A DNA stretch of 64,000 bases. Source: Dichetophora obliterata (Eukaryota > Arthropoda > Insecta > Diptera > Sciomyzidae). The stretch lies in assembly GCA_963920525.1 (NCBI GenBank), contig OY986436.1, forward strand, positions 177,975,361 through 178,039,360, in the 5' to 3' direction. Below the pieces are notes generated by a model, which searched no databases, was not told the DNA's origin, and saw only the letters and a list, made by a program, of their open reading frames with translations. A program made the position numbers and the translations under genes. Shown piece after piece: positions 1 through 11,322 of the stretch (its first letter is position 1; every line of letters starts with the position of its first letter).

Positions 1-2465
1 AATTGAAAAAGGAAAATATTGATGCAATTATTTTCTGTCTAAAGCATCTTCTGTGCCAGATAGAACTTATACTCCCACAAGTTGGCAGCGATGGTCACAA
101 AATGCATTTACCGGCATATCTTAAAATGTAGCTTAAGTCACCTTAAAATTAAGCGTAATGACAGTCAGTAAATAACACATCTCTATTCGAAATAAAGCCT
201 TACCCAGCCCCAACTAGATTACGTTATTATCATATTTAAAATGTTTTAACAAAGCAACCATTGGTTTAGTTTGATTTTTATGACTCCAATAGTTACTTCT
301 TCTTTAAAGTATTAAAATTTTAATTCTTTTTATTTCACGTTTGAACTTTCGTTCAGCAAATGCATTTTAATGTTATTATCGCTTAAGCCAAGCATTTTTT
401 AAAAAAGAGTTTTTTTTTGCTCTTGAAGTAAAATCATGAATATCCTGCCACTGAGCAACGTTGTTTTTAAACGATAGAGCTAAGGAGATAGTAATAGAGA
501 GTGCGAAAATATCTTTTAAATGCATTTAAGGAGTTCATTCGATAAGCCTGGATATTCAATGACTGCATGAATAACAACTTAAGAAAAAAAAAGATAAACG
601 CAGCCTTCAAAAAGTTAAGCAAAAGCTTCTAGATAGATAAAAAAGTAAGACTGAAAGGCATATACGAGCATGCAGAAGATGCTAAACTGTTTAGCCACCA
701 CGAATACCTCCTTCTTTTTGCAACTTTGCTGCAGACATCTGTGACAAATCCCTCTGATGATGCTACACAGCAGCAACTGAATTGCTTGCAGAGTGCATGA
801 TTTTACTGCAGATAATGTTCATTTCCTTTTTAATAACATTGTTAGCTCTCAATTTTTTTTTTTTAAGAGTGCATATATTGCTCTTGAATATTTGAAGTTT
901 TTTTTTTCTTTTAAATGATGCACAGAGGTATTCAGTGTCCAGCACTCAGTGTCCATTCTTGGTTACTCTAGTGTGTGTCCATGAGTATGCCATAACTTTC
1001 TATGTGAATGAGCTTGTGTGTCTTTGAAGTTATATGGCTTTCTAGAGATTTGAATGCGAAGCTTTTGGCATCAGCAATTTTATCTCTTGACCAGACAAAA
1101 AATAACCAAAAACAAAAATAGGCAAAAGTATAGTAAGAAGATAACTGAAAGTCTAGATGGCAAAAATACTGGTAGTTAGCCGAAGATTAGTAAAATTTTT
1201 CGATTGCAAAAATTCAAAGTTTCAGTATGAGTATTGAGTGGCTTTTATTACTTGCAAGAAAATATTTTCATTTAAATTTTTATTTAAGCTAGCATGTTCG
1301 AATAGGTGCAAAGATAATTGATTGCTAGTGTGAGAGAGGGATTTGGCCGTCGACGAGAACACATGCGCCTTTAATTAGATGAAAGTGTCTCAGAAAGTTT
1401 TATTTTAAAATAAAATCGATTCCAAGTATTCATTACTTAGCTATGGTGACTCAAGAAGAGTCTATGATGCAGACAAGGACTACTGAAGGCTGGATCTTGG
1501 CTGGTGGTTGCTGCTCTATATTTGGATCTGTGCGAGAGGCCCAGATTTATTCAGCTGCAATTTGCTCGACTCGGCGAGAAAGGACCCGGTTTATGTGCCA
1601 CTGTTTGACTGATGCCGAGTGAGAGGCTCTGGTATATGTTACTGATGCTGATGTTAACAAAACGTTAGGCGATAGTGAAACTAAGATGCAGAAGCAAGAA
1701 GTAGTCAAACGAGTAAGAGGATTTTTGGGTGGCAGAGTAGGCAGAAGATGCAACGTTCCAGCGGAAAAGTCATCTAGCTACAGAGTAGTTTATTTTCAAT
1801 GAGCTAATGGTGAAAGAGAAGGCCATTAAAAGAAGGCCGATTAAAGATTAAAATTGACATTTTAATAAAAAATTAGATTGATTGACTTTAATGCTGTTAC
1901 TGCGTGCAGCTTTGGTTTCGTTGTTGTTGCGTGTTTCTTTGTAACTACAACAACAGCAGTGCGTTTTGGGATGAAAAGAGAACGTAGTTTTTATTGCATT
2001 AACTTAACAAACCATCAAATAAAGCAATTATTGAGCAAAATAATAAGCGACACATTTTCATTGTAATATTTTGTGTGCCAAATACAATTTTAAGACTTAT
2101 TGAGAATTGAGAAAATTTTTAATAAAGTTTTAGCAATTCATTGATGTGGTTAATTTATTTCTAAAAAGAATGTAATTCTTTTGAAATACAATTTGTTAGT
2201 ATTTAAATATGTTCAAAAATACGTTTGTTGAAGCATAAATTGAGTGTTGCTTTAGCTTAATGATTGTTTGTACAAATCTTTAATAAGCTCAAACTCAGTA
2301 TATATACAATTACAAATACCAAAAAGTTGTAAATAGGAACTTATTTTGGTATTCTTATCGTATTCTCTTTGTGTATTGTCAATACAAAATTTAAATTTCT
2401 GTATAAATTTCATATTCAAATTTAAAAATATTTTTAACTTATTTGAATATTGAACCTATTACATT
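1..2465. other. No recognisable gene
   Basis: AT-rich DNA with only short, unconvincing open frames on both strands. I see no domain motif, long repeat or terminal inverted repeat. The stretch around 1430-1760 is somewhat richer in GC but its frames carry nothing I recognise. Confidence 0.6.
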
Positions 2466-2616
2466 AGGGGTATTCTCTTTGCCTTGCATAAATGCATGAG
2501 AGCACGGATTTTAACAATCCTATACTAACATATCTAATGAATCAAAAGCGCCCTATTGTACAAGCATAGCATAGTAAAATCAACATCTCAAAGACCTCTA
2601 TAATAGCCTACACTTC

Positions 2617-3523
2617 ACTGTCTGAACATGGTGTAAAAAATAGAGGTGTTAGTGAGTTTGACACTTCTCTCTCAAAATGATAAAATTATGTTTCCCCGCT
2701 TTTGTCAAAAACAGCTGATGATGAATTGCAATAAAAACAAATTTTTATTCAAAACATTCAATGACAAACTTGGCAAATCGGCGAAAACAACTGTAATAAC
2801 TTTCTGTCAACACAACACGGCGCAATTAATTGCATTAAATATTTATTTACACTTAATTCGCACAATAAAAACTATAGCACGTCATCTAGCAAATCAAACA
2901 AATAACACAATTTGACAACTATCAACAGTTTCGCTCACAATTTTTTGACAGAAGCAATGAAATTCATGGTGTTGTCAAAAACTCACTAACACCTCTATTT
3001 TTTACACCATGTGTCTGACCAGAATCATGTCGTTGTCGTGTCAGCAGGCAGAGCGCTGACAGAGACAATGCAAACCTTATGGGAGAAAATTGCGGCAGAA
3101 TACGACAACGAAAACGCCAAGATAGAAATGTTTCTCTTTCTATTTTGACTTTGTCGTTTATTTGACAGCTCTCTTAGCTTCTCTTTTAAAATGTTGCCAT
3201 ATTTTAACAAAATTTGAAGAATCTGTCAACCAATGTAGCGACTAAACTGTGTTCCTACTTGCTCTAAAAATGATAGTAGTAGCCTTCAGTTGAAAATGCA
3301 GTAAATTTATATGAAGAGTATTGAAAAAAGTAGGGAAATAAATGGAAGTAGAGTAATTATTAGTTCAATCGGAGTAAGATGAAAATACTGAAGCAAGTTC
3401 AAGAAAATCAACAATGGCAGATTGAATAAAAGCAAAACGACAAAGCCAACGCAATAATTCTGGGCCAACTCTTAGCGATTCTCTCTTACCGACACGACAA
3501 CGACATGATTCTGGTCAGACAGT
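2617..3523. mobile_element. Foldback (MITE-like) element, interrupted
   Basis: The right-hand part begins at 3012 with TGTCTGACCAGAATCATGTC and continues as a 31-base arm that is exactly complementary to 3491-3521. The first nine bases of the arm, ACTGTCTGA, are found at 2617-2625, separated from the rest by the next element. Removing that insert restores a symmetric element of roughly 520 bp. No coding capacity is visible. Confidence 0.75.
2626..3011. mobile_element. MITE inserted in the 2617-3523 element
   Basis: About 386 bp, bounded by CATGGTGTAAAAAATAGAGG and its exact inverted copy ending at 3011. The 7 bases TGTCTGA lie immediately outside both ends (2619-2625 and 3012-3018), as expected for a target-site duplication. 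The interior has no transposase motif. The exact TSD length is ambiguous because the terminal CATG is itself a palindrome. Confidence 0.82.
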
Positions 3524-3954
3524 AATGCTCATTTTACCTTCTGTTTGGCTGCTCTTTCATTCTCTTCTCTCTCATTACAATCACAGAGTTGAATTTCATA
3601 AATTCTTCATAGCATCGCCGTATACATACATAGGAAATAGTGTACGGGTTTTTTTACTTGTATTTTGTTGTTACGGCGGTGCACGGATTGTATATTTCCT
3701 ATTCTTGCACCGTGTAACGGGCATATCCTACACATAGAGAATACCCCTATTCTCATTTTTACATAACGCAAAAGTGGGTGAATTTGCATAAAGCTGGATG
3801 ACTAAAAGAAGGAAATTTAATAACTTTAAAAAATCAAAGTAAATGTAATCAAGTTAAAATCAAAATAATTAGAATTTATCTTGAAGGACCCGAGTTTTTT
3901 ATGATCAATTGTGTTGTGTGTATTATTAAATGTGTGTACAATGATTCAAAATCG

Positions 3955-5080
3955 TCACTCCAAGACAAATATCTACATTTTCAGAAGATTTATTCACAGA
4001 AAAGAAAACCCTTTCCAAGCTTTCTTTTTTAAATAAAAATAACTACTGAAATGATCGTATCTGCATTTTCTCAAAAAAAAAAATAAATCATGCCAAGTAC
4101 TTTAATATTTAAATTTAATATTTAAAGTATAATATGAAGGGCTTATTGCAAGAATATGATAAGCCACACAAAAAAAGAAATGAAATTGAACACTGAAACT
4201 TTTACAAATAGGTTAGAAAAGTAATAAGAAATAGCTAAAATCTCTTCAGTTGTTGTTGACAATGCATTAAGTAATGTATTCATGCATTGATTTTTTGAAT
4301 TATGTGGCTTATCACGTTATTACAATAAGCCCTTCATATGTTTTCAGTTTTTTTTCCATATACTGGAAAAATTAAAACGGTTTTGAATTCGAGTCAACGC
4401 GATCATTTTCCTGACATAAAACTTTTTTCCAATCATTGTGAACCGAAGGACTTAAACGCTAAGAATTACTTTGGTTTGAGTTGGATCTACAAACATGTTG
4501 TGATATTCGTTGTTTTCTACATTAATTGTAGACCCAATTTATGGTCTTGCCTTAGCCAATTCAAGTTTATTAAAATCATCACAAATTCTCACAATACAAA
4601 TAATATATTATTAATTTTACCTTCTTTTATTTTTTTTTTTAATTAACAAGACCAAGCTAACACAGAATAGGTATCTCCTGCAATTATTCAAAAAAATATT
4701 TATTCATAGAAAACAAAAGCTTAACCAAGCATCATTTTTGAAATGCTTGGAAATGCATTGAAATGCAGATACGATAAAATTTATGTGCAAAAAAAAAAGA
4801 TTATTTTGGTTTTATGAGTACTGGAAAAATGTAGAAAGTTTTTGAATCCGAGTCAACGCGGACACACATTATACTTTTTTTTCAATCGTAGCAAACCCAA
4901 TGATTTATGCGCCACAAGTGTGAGTTGAATTTACATTTAATTTTTGATATTCGTTGTATTCTTTATTAATAATTGGCCAGTGCTATGGTCCTGCCTTAAA
5001 CAATTCAAGTTTATTAAAATCTGCTTCACAAACTCCCACAATATTGTTAATTGAGGTTATATTAAGAATAGTTAGTCAGA
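3955..5080. repeat. Old tandem duplication (about 450-bp unit)
   Basis: The order of landmarks at about 3975-4110 plus 4355-4610 is repeated, diverged, at about 4695-5050. Shared pieces include TCGAGTCAACGCG / CCGAGTCAACGCG, GATATTCGTTGT, GGTC-TGCCTTA and AATTCAAGTTTATTAAAATC. The left copy is longer because it carries the MITE at 4132-4339. The longest frame in the left copy (4338-4646, 102 codons) has no recognisable domain and the right copy does not preserve it. Confidence 0.65.
4132..4339. mobile_element. Short foldback MITE
   Basis: About 208 bp with arms beginning ATATGAAGGGCTTATTG at the left and the inverted equivalent ending at 4339. The arms are about 35 bp with a few differences. 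It lies in only one of the two tandem copies around it, so it arrived after that duplication. Confidence 0.75.
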
Positions 5081-5134
5081 ATCCTAAGACCGAGACGAAT
5101 ACTGAAAAATTATCCAATGCGAACCTTTTCTAGA

Positions 5135-5360
5135 CAATCAATCGAACTAAGGTTTTAAGTTTTTGGTTAAACAATTATTTTAGTGCCATATGAGTTCTAT
5201 GAAAGGTTGTTTTGTTTTTGTGTCATAACTTTGGCTAAGGTCATGCTAGAAGCTCCAGATTGTGTTTGTTTATAGTTTTTTATGTGTGGAACACAGCTAC
5301 ATTAACAACTCAGTTATGTCTTAAGTCAACTTATCCGTTATTCCTTATTATATTGTTCAA
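5135..5360 (+). repeat. Dispersed repeat, partner at 58.5-58.7 kb
   Basis: This stretch matches, in inverted orientation, the region at about 58500-58720. The best-conserved core is GTGTCATAACTTTGGCTAAG at 5220 followed by GTCATG-TAGAAGCTCCA. Similarity continues into the GGAACA-AGCTACAT-AA segment. No terminal structure or coding motif shows which element family this is. Confidence 0.6.
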
Positions 5361-5447
5361 AGTTTTTTATGTGTGGAACACAGCTACATTAACAACTCAG
5401 TTATGTCTTAAGCCGACTTATCCGTTATTCCTTATTATATTGTTCAA
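5274..5447. repeat. 87-bp tandem duplication
   Basis: Units 5274-5360 and 5361-5447 begin AGTTTTTTATGTGTGGAACA and differ at two positions (AGTCAAC versus AGCCGAC). Because 87 is a multiple of three, a reading frame repeats through it, which explains a small open frame here; I do not think it is a gene. The duplication lies within the dispersed repeat. Confidence 0.92.
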
Positions 5448-5955
5448 TTTAGGGTTTAAAAATTTTATAATTTGTAATTCAAAATTGTAATTTTTTAACT
5501 TAGAATCTAAGCATGATTATATTCTTCTTAAGTTTTGAAAAAATTCCATTATTATGATATTAAACTTTTGGCTACATCTCGAAAACTATAGATTTTCTCA
5601 GTATAGCGCATTTTTTTATGAAAAGTCGTTGATTAATAAAAATAACTGTAAACAAAAGATTTTTCGAAAATATTTTGTACGTTTATCTAGTATTTTGAAA
5701 AAAATCCCGTTATTATTAGAATTTTTATTGATTTAACGTATTCACTTTAAATGGGGATGGGAACATTTTTCCCTTAAGACCTTCTCGTACTCGAAACAAA
5801 TCGATTGCCAAAATTTTATAACAATTTAGCTTAAACCAAGTGAGCTTTGGCTCACTCCACGAGCCGAGTGAGCGTAACTGAAGTGGGACACTCCCATTTT
5901 TAGTACAGTTGCCAAGAGCAGTCATATAAACTAAAATATAAAATTTTAGTTATTA
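5448..5955. other. AT-rich spacer with a short dispersed repeat
   Basis: No gene. The last 90 bases (about 5865-5955, with CCCATTTTTAGTACAGTTGC) recur diverged at about 8500-8585 (CCCATTTTTAGTATAGTTGC), so related DNA flanks the Helitron cluster on both sides. Confidence 0.6.
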
Positions 5956-6703
5956 TCTAATATATAAAATTCTTCTGTCACGGGGTACGTAATCGAACTC
6001 CTCCGAAACTGCTCGACCGATTTTCATGAAATTTTGTATGTATATTTTGTAGGTATGAGAATAGGTCGTAAAGTATATTTCAACCTCCTACTAACAGTGG
6101 GCGTGGCACCTCCCATACAACCCAAATTTGCGATATCGAATATCTTTGGAGTTATAAGCCGCTTAGCCTCGGAATTCGGTATTCGACAATTTACACGTGC
6201 CGCTTCGCAGATAAAATTTTGTGAGAGTTGGACAAGGGGGCGTGGCACCTCCCATACAACCCAAATTTGCGATATCGAATAGCTTTGGAGTTATAGGCCG
6301 CACATCCTTGGAATTCGAAATTCGACCACAATTTACACGTGGCGTTTTACTGATAAAATTTTATATGAGTTGGACAAAGGGGCGTGGCACCTCTTATACA
6401 ACCCAAATTTGCGATATCGAATAGCTTTTGAGTCAATCAAACAAAGCAAACAAAGCCTCGGAATTCAGCATTCGAACTCAATTTACACATGCAGTTTTAC
6501 TGATAACTTTGTATGGCGTTGGACAAGGGGGCGTGTCACCTCCCATGCAACCAAAATTTGAGAAATTCTACAGCTTTTGAGTTATAGGTCGCACAGCCAT
6601 GGAATTGAGTATTCGACCACAATTTACACATACAATTTCACTGATAACATTTTATTCGCGTTTGGCAACGGGGCCGCGGCAGCAACGCGCCGGGTTTAAG
6701 CTA
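5956..6703 (+). mobile_element. Non-autonomous Helitron (3' end degenerate)
   Basis: The left border reads A|TCTAATATATAAAATTCTTC followed by the 'CTCCTCCGAAACTGCTCGACCGATTTTCATGAAATTTTG'-type text typical of insect Helitrons (quoted here in part). The same left-end type occurs in the Helitron at 11323. The right end, after GCGCCGGGTTTAAGCTA, resembles a CTRR terminus but has lost the final base or was cut by the next Helitron, which begins directly at 6704. No Rep/helicase coding is present. Confidence 0.7.
6099..6668 (+). repeat. Four tandem units of about 140 bp inside a Helitron
   Basis: Units begin at GGGCGTGGCACCTCCCATAC at 6099, 6238, 6380 and 6529, and a fifth partial start lies at 6669, giving spacings of 139, 142, 149 and 140. 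Each contains AATTTGCGATATCGAATA, GAATTC and CAATTTACAC. The open frames seen through this region are by-products of the repeat. Confidence 0.92.
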
Positions 6704-7324
6704 TCTATATATATAAAATGGAATGTGTGTTTCTTTATTTGTTTGTTTGTACCTTATAGGAGACCAAACCTCTAGACCGATCTTCCTGAAAATTTCACAG
6801 CATTTAACTGGGACTCTGGCATGATTAATAGGGTACTTTTTCGACCACGCCCACTTTTACGCCCACTTTTTTAAAATTATGTAATGGCTCCCATATAGTT
6901 TTTAACAGATTTACTTCAAATTGTATACACATTATACTCCAGGCGAGGTAGAAATAAACATTTATTACGCCACGCCCCCTTTTACGCCCCTTTTCACGCC
7001 AAATTTAAGTTTTAAACTTTTTGTTCTCTGTACAAATTTGTTCCTTCCAACGGATTATTTTTTATTTGGTAGTATATTGCTCTTAATACTGTTAACGTCG
7101 CCATATTACTATGAACCACGCCCACTTCACCGCCCCCTTTTTTAATTCAGATACTTACTTATACCACTAGCAATGTTTGCTATACAAAATACTTTTTTTG
7201 TAATATGTATTTACCTAAAGTTTTATATAGTTTTTATCTACAGGTAAGGTAGCCATAGATTTTTTATTACCAAATCCCCCTTTTTCGCCCCATTTTACTT
7301 TAATTATAATAAATCTGCTTTCAA
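6704..7324 (+). mobile_element. Helitron left part, 3'-truncated
   Basis: Starts A|TCTATATATATAAAATGGAA followed by TTTGTTTGTTTGTACCTTATAGGAG. This left end is the same type as the element that begins at 7325. No CTRR terminus appears before the second element starts, so either the 3' part was lost or the younger copy inserted and the remainder decayed. It repeats 'ccacgcccactttt' motifs but codes for nothing recognisable. Confidence 0.65.
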
Positions 7325-8433
7325 TCTATATATATAAAAATGAATGTCTGTCTGTTTGTTTGTTTGTTTGTGCTTTATAGGAGGCCAAACCCTTGGACCG
7401 ATCTTCCTGAAACTTTCACAGCATTTTACTATGGAAAGAATAAAAGGCTATATGAAGTTTTTGTTTGACAAAGGGGCGTGGCACTGCCCATATAACCTAA
7501 AAATTTAAATCGCCATATTTTGGGCATTTTTTGACCTACGTTGATGCTATTTGGTACATATGGTATTGGCATAGTTAGGAATACGTACCAGGAGAAAAGT
7601 GGGTGGGACCACGCCCCTTTTTAGGAAAATTAAAAATCGCAATATAGTCTTAACTACTGGACCGATCATCATTAAATTTTCACAATAGGATATTCTAACG
7701 AAATAATAAATTCTTGACTATATAAAGTTGTGAGTGGACGAAGGGGCGTGGCCTCGCCCATATAACCCAAATTTTAAAATCGTCATATCTTGGGCATTTT
7801 TTGACCAACGGCGGCAGTATTTGCTATATATGGTATTAGCATGAATAGAAATACGTACCAAAATAAAAGTGGGCGGAGCACGCCCCTTTGTTTGCGATAT
7901 ATTGGAGGCTGGACCTGATAACCGATCTTAAATTTTCACAGCGTTCAGCTTTGACTCAGGAATACTTATTACATGATAATATTTTTCGACCATGCACACT
8001 TCTGCACCTACTTTTTTACTACGTTTATTAACGGCTATACCACAAATCATGTCATTAAAATCATTAAAATACATATTAATTAAAATAGTGGGGTAGCTCA
8101 ATTCTCTTTCTTCTACCACTGTCTTCAAAACAGCTGATTTTATAATACGTGTTAATTAAAATAGAGAGTGGGGTAACCCCATTCTCATTCTCCCACAACA
8201 GACTGCGAAACAGCTGATTGTGTAATTGCTGCTTTTTGATTGGTCTAAAAATAAAAAGGGGGAGCATGAAGCAAATTACATGCGATTCAGCGCTGAATTC
8301 TAATTGGTTTACAACAAAAAAAGAGGCGAAGCATTGCAATAATTAAATTAAATAAATAAATTTTTGTAAATATATAAATACTTTTAATTTTATTTTAAAC
8401 GAGGGGGTAGCGAAGCACACCGGGTTCAGCTAG
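7325..8433 (+). mobile_element. Complete non-autonomous Helitron (1.1 kb)
   Basis: Left border A|TCTATATATATAAAAATGAA and right border CACCGGGTTCAGCTAG|T give the canonical 5'-TC...CTAG-3' structure inserted between host A and T without a target duplication. An imperfect short hairpin (GGTAGCGAAGCACACC) precedes the 3' end. Internally a roughly 270-bp unit is duplicated (7471 and 7741 both start AAGGGGCGTGGC) and a diverged ~77-bp unit repeats at 8073-8140 and 8149-8222. No Rep/helicase gene is present, so it would need a helper. Confidence 0.85.
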
Positions 8434-8738
8434 TTATAATATAAAATTTTATTTTAATACGATCTAAACTGTCTTCACTCCAAGCTTATCCCCGAGAAGT
8501 GGTCGTAACTAAAGTGGTACAAACCCATTTTTAGTATAGTTGCCAAAAGTAACTGTGCGAACTAAATTATCAAATTTTAGTCTTATACTACGTTAACTTT
8601 GGGCCAAATGACTCATTTCAGCCCATTCAGCCAAATGAGAAACGAAGTCATCTCATTTCCCATACAAATTCTCAGTTGTAATGCAGCTCATTTTAAACAA
8701 ACGAATGAGATTGGATACGTTCTTAAAAGTTATTATTA

Positions 8739-9138
8739 AGGGTTCTCATCTAAGCATGTAAACATGTAAACATGTATAGCATTTAAACTTTTGATGAGCG
8801 ATAAAGTTAAATAGCGTAAATGTCGACAAAATGGCGGCTGCGGACACGACAACATTATGACTTTTTTAACTTTTAAACCTTTTAAAAACCTTCATTAACA
8901 TAGAAAAATAAATAAAACATGTTCATATTTACTCCAACTACTTTAAATATGTAATGATTAGCGCCAAAGGCAACCCTCATTCACACACGTAGATTTACAT
9001 GCTAGTTTACACTGCAAAATAGGCTCGGAAATGATGTAAACTCACGGCCATACAAATTTTGACATATAGTTTACGCGTATGTAAGTTCACAAGGTTTACA
9101 ATGTTTACGGGTCAGTTACATGCTTAGATGAGAACCCT
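8739..9138. mobile_element. 400-bp MITE with 8-bp target duplication
   Basis: Inverted ends AGGGTTCTCATCTAAGCATG at the left and the exact complement ending at 9138. The octamer TATTATTA occurs directly outside both ends (8731-8738 and 9139-9146). An 8-bp duplication is the hAT hallmark, although the target is low-complexity. No coding region. Confidence 0.88.
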
Positions 9139-9263
9139 TATTATTACTTTTACCAAATTTTAGACTTGTACGACCAAAACTGTCTGAAATATAGCATTTT
9201 TAATACATTTTTTTAAAACATTCGTGCAGTGTCACAACTTTTTTAATAGTATAGATATATAGA

Positions 9264-9481
9264 TACCCTGCAGTCCAAGGCATCGTGCACGAATACGTCA
9301 TGATGATTTCTTGTTTTCGTTTATCGACAACAGAAAGCTTTAAAACAGTGCACGAATTTGGAACTTTTGTATGAGATTTTTGTCAATGAAATTTATAAAC
9401 AAATCAGCATGTTTCATCAAAGAAGAAGAAAAATCGTACATGATTCATTCAAGATTTCTTTCAGACTTGGACTACTGGGTA
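9264..9481. mobile_element. Small inverted-repeat element (candidate)
   Basis: Imperfect 16-bp ends: TACCCTGCAGTCCAAG at the left and, inverted, TACCCAGTAGTCCAAG at the right. Copies of AGTATAGATA lie near both ends but are not in exact TSD register. About 218 bp, non-coding. Confidence 0.45.
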
Positions 9482-10250
9482 GTATAGATAGATAGACTTA
9501 CACAATTTCAAGTCGGGAAAACTAGCTGGTAAGGCTAGAAAACATAATTTATGCTTATAACTGAATTTAGGCAACTCTCCTCAAAACATTTGCAAAGAAA
9601 ATTAATCAACACTGTAAAGACAGCAGGAATCTCACTGACAGCAACTACACAACATGGTTTCCGTGTTATATTGAGAGAAGCTCTCGCGACAAAGAGAGGA
9701 AATCTTTATTTGTTGTTGCGTTGTGCTGCTTGTTGAATGTAAGCATAAAATAAAATATGTGAATTTCGTAATAATTAAAGAATAGACATTTCGAAAAACT
9801 TAGTAAGCTATGACACTGAAAATTATCATAGGAATTGAATGAACAAAGAATTATCAAAATTTTCAAAAAGAATTAATAAACAGAATTATCAAAAATAATC
9901 GATTCAGCGGTTACCGAGCTTGTCTGACTTTAAATTTCGTGAGTCTTCTTTTATATGATAGTATAGATCTAGATCCCAATATATTTTTCCTCAGGAATCT
10001 ATTTCCATTTCATGTAAAAAAGCAAGTATTCATTTTGTTTTATTTAACACGAATAAAAAGTTTTTGGAAGATTTATAATTTTCAAAAATGATCTTTTAAA
10101 ATAAGAAATCTTGGGTTATACATTGTTCCTATAATTTTAGTTTATAGATGTTACTAATGAATTTTCTAGCAGCACATCTTGCAATACTTTCTTAGAAATA
10201 TCTATTAACTAATGCGCACTCACTTTATAATAGATTTACATTCATTCTCA
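9482..10250. other. No recognisable gene
   Basis: AT-rich; the short frame at 9551-9736 has no recognisable domain and no codon-level support. Confidence 0.5.
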
Positions 10251-11110
10251 CATTGGCGTAGCAAGCGGGGGAAACAAGGGGCAGTTGCCCCCACTTGTTA
10301 ATCTCGATAAACAATTTAAGAAGAAAACATCAAAAGTTATTCAAAGTATCATTTTTTACAACGATAATATTTTTGTAATATATATTTTGCTCTTCTTTCT
10401 CTCTTCTTTATAAGCATGCTTTCGGATAACCATTTTCTTTCTCTGTGTTTGTAAAAAGATAGAACCAAATGTACAACCTCTACTGCAATTCCAATTTGAA
10501 AAAATTCGGATACACTGAAAAAACTATTAAATGACGTTGAAAAACTTGTTGTTTTGGTTTTGACTGTGCCTGCATCAGCAGCTTCATCTGAGCGTTCTTT
10601 TAGTGCAGTAAGATGACTTAAAACGTATCTTCGAGCAACTATGACACAGAAACGACTCACTCATGCAGCACTTATACACATTCACAAAGCTAAGACCGAA
10701 GAATTGAATTCGATGGAGGTGGTGAAAGAGTTTGTTTCTCGCAAGGACAGAAAGAAACATTTTGGAAGAATTTATATTGATATAACTTTTTGTACCTTAT
10801 TGCATTTAAACCATGTAAAGATATACCAAGTCTTGCTTTATAAAAGCAGCAATTATATTTTCTTATTACTATATGAAAGATCCTTTAAAAAATTATCTCT
10901 AATATCGAAATTGGAAAAACTTTAAAAATAATGAAATTTTAATATATTTTTATTGTCTCATATTTTTTTTTTTTTGTTTTGAAACTAAAATAAAAAATTG
11001 GTTTATTCATATTCATGTTTCTTTTAAGAAATTTTGGTGATTTTTTCACCCCCCCCCCCCCATTTTTACTGCCTACCCAGATGAAATTAGCTTTTGACGC
11101 GCTTGCATTC
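10251..11110 (+). mobile_element. hAT element relic
   Basis: The left edge reads CATTGGCGTAGCAAGCGGGG with a following GGGGCAGTTGCCCCC hairpin, a style seen at ends of hAT elements in insects. It is followed by the transposase C-terminal relic. The right end is unclear: a run of C at 11050-11062 and TGCCTACCC lie where the end should be, but no clean inverted repeat is visible. Confidence 0.55.
10503..10775 (+). pseudogene. hAT transposase C-terminal dimerisation domain, broken
   Basis: The plus-strand frame from 10503 reads into a segment with VPASAASSERSFSAVR and then, after an in-frame TGA at 10614-10616, LKTYLRATMTQKRL and LIHIHK. The 'SSERSFS' followed by 'RLKTxLR..M...RL' pattern is the conserved C-terminal dimerisation block of hAT transposases of the ZMYM/ZBED-like type. 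The RNase H-like catalytic core that should lie upstream is missing. A long open frame on the opposite strand (10349-10660) is its shadow. This is a dead fragment with at least one nonsense codon. Confidence 0.75.
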
Positions 11111-11322
11111 TCAACTTTTCCGCGGCCGGGAAAATAAAATTTGCAAAAAAACAAATAATTTTTGCTCCACCTTACTGTAAATTCATATGTCAGTTTTTGT
11201 TCCAGCTTGAAAATATTTGTTTTTTTTTAACTATTCGTCTGCATTTTTACATGTCCGTCTGTTTACCTTTACTCTACATTATCCGTCAGTCGGTATGTTT
11301 GGTTTTGACAGTCCGTCCACTA

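Larger units (their letters stand above)
2466..3748. repeat. Possible outer inverted-repeat element enclosing two nested ones
   Basis: A 13-base sequence AGGGGTATTCTCT at the left end reappears in inverted orientation at 3736-3748. Both ends are followed outward by ATT, which could be a 3-bp target duplication. The interior is mostly the two elements listed next. The arms are short, so the element is only a candidate. Confidence 0.4.

Noticed and set aside
5260..5490. Repeated 29-residue protein
   Set aside because: The reading frame only reflects the 87-bp DNA duplication inside a dispersed repeat.
6034..6561. Overlapping small open frames with PTIQPKFAISN repeats
   Set aside because: They arise from the ~140-bp tandem repeat in a non-autonomous Helitron.
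9551..9736. Short frame with LQRKLINTVKTAGISLTATT, possibly a transposase helix-turn-helix
   Set aside because: Too short, and no catalytic block or terminal repeats are associated.
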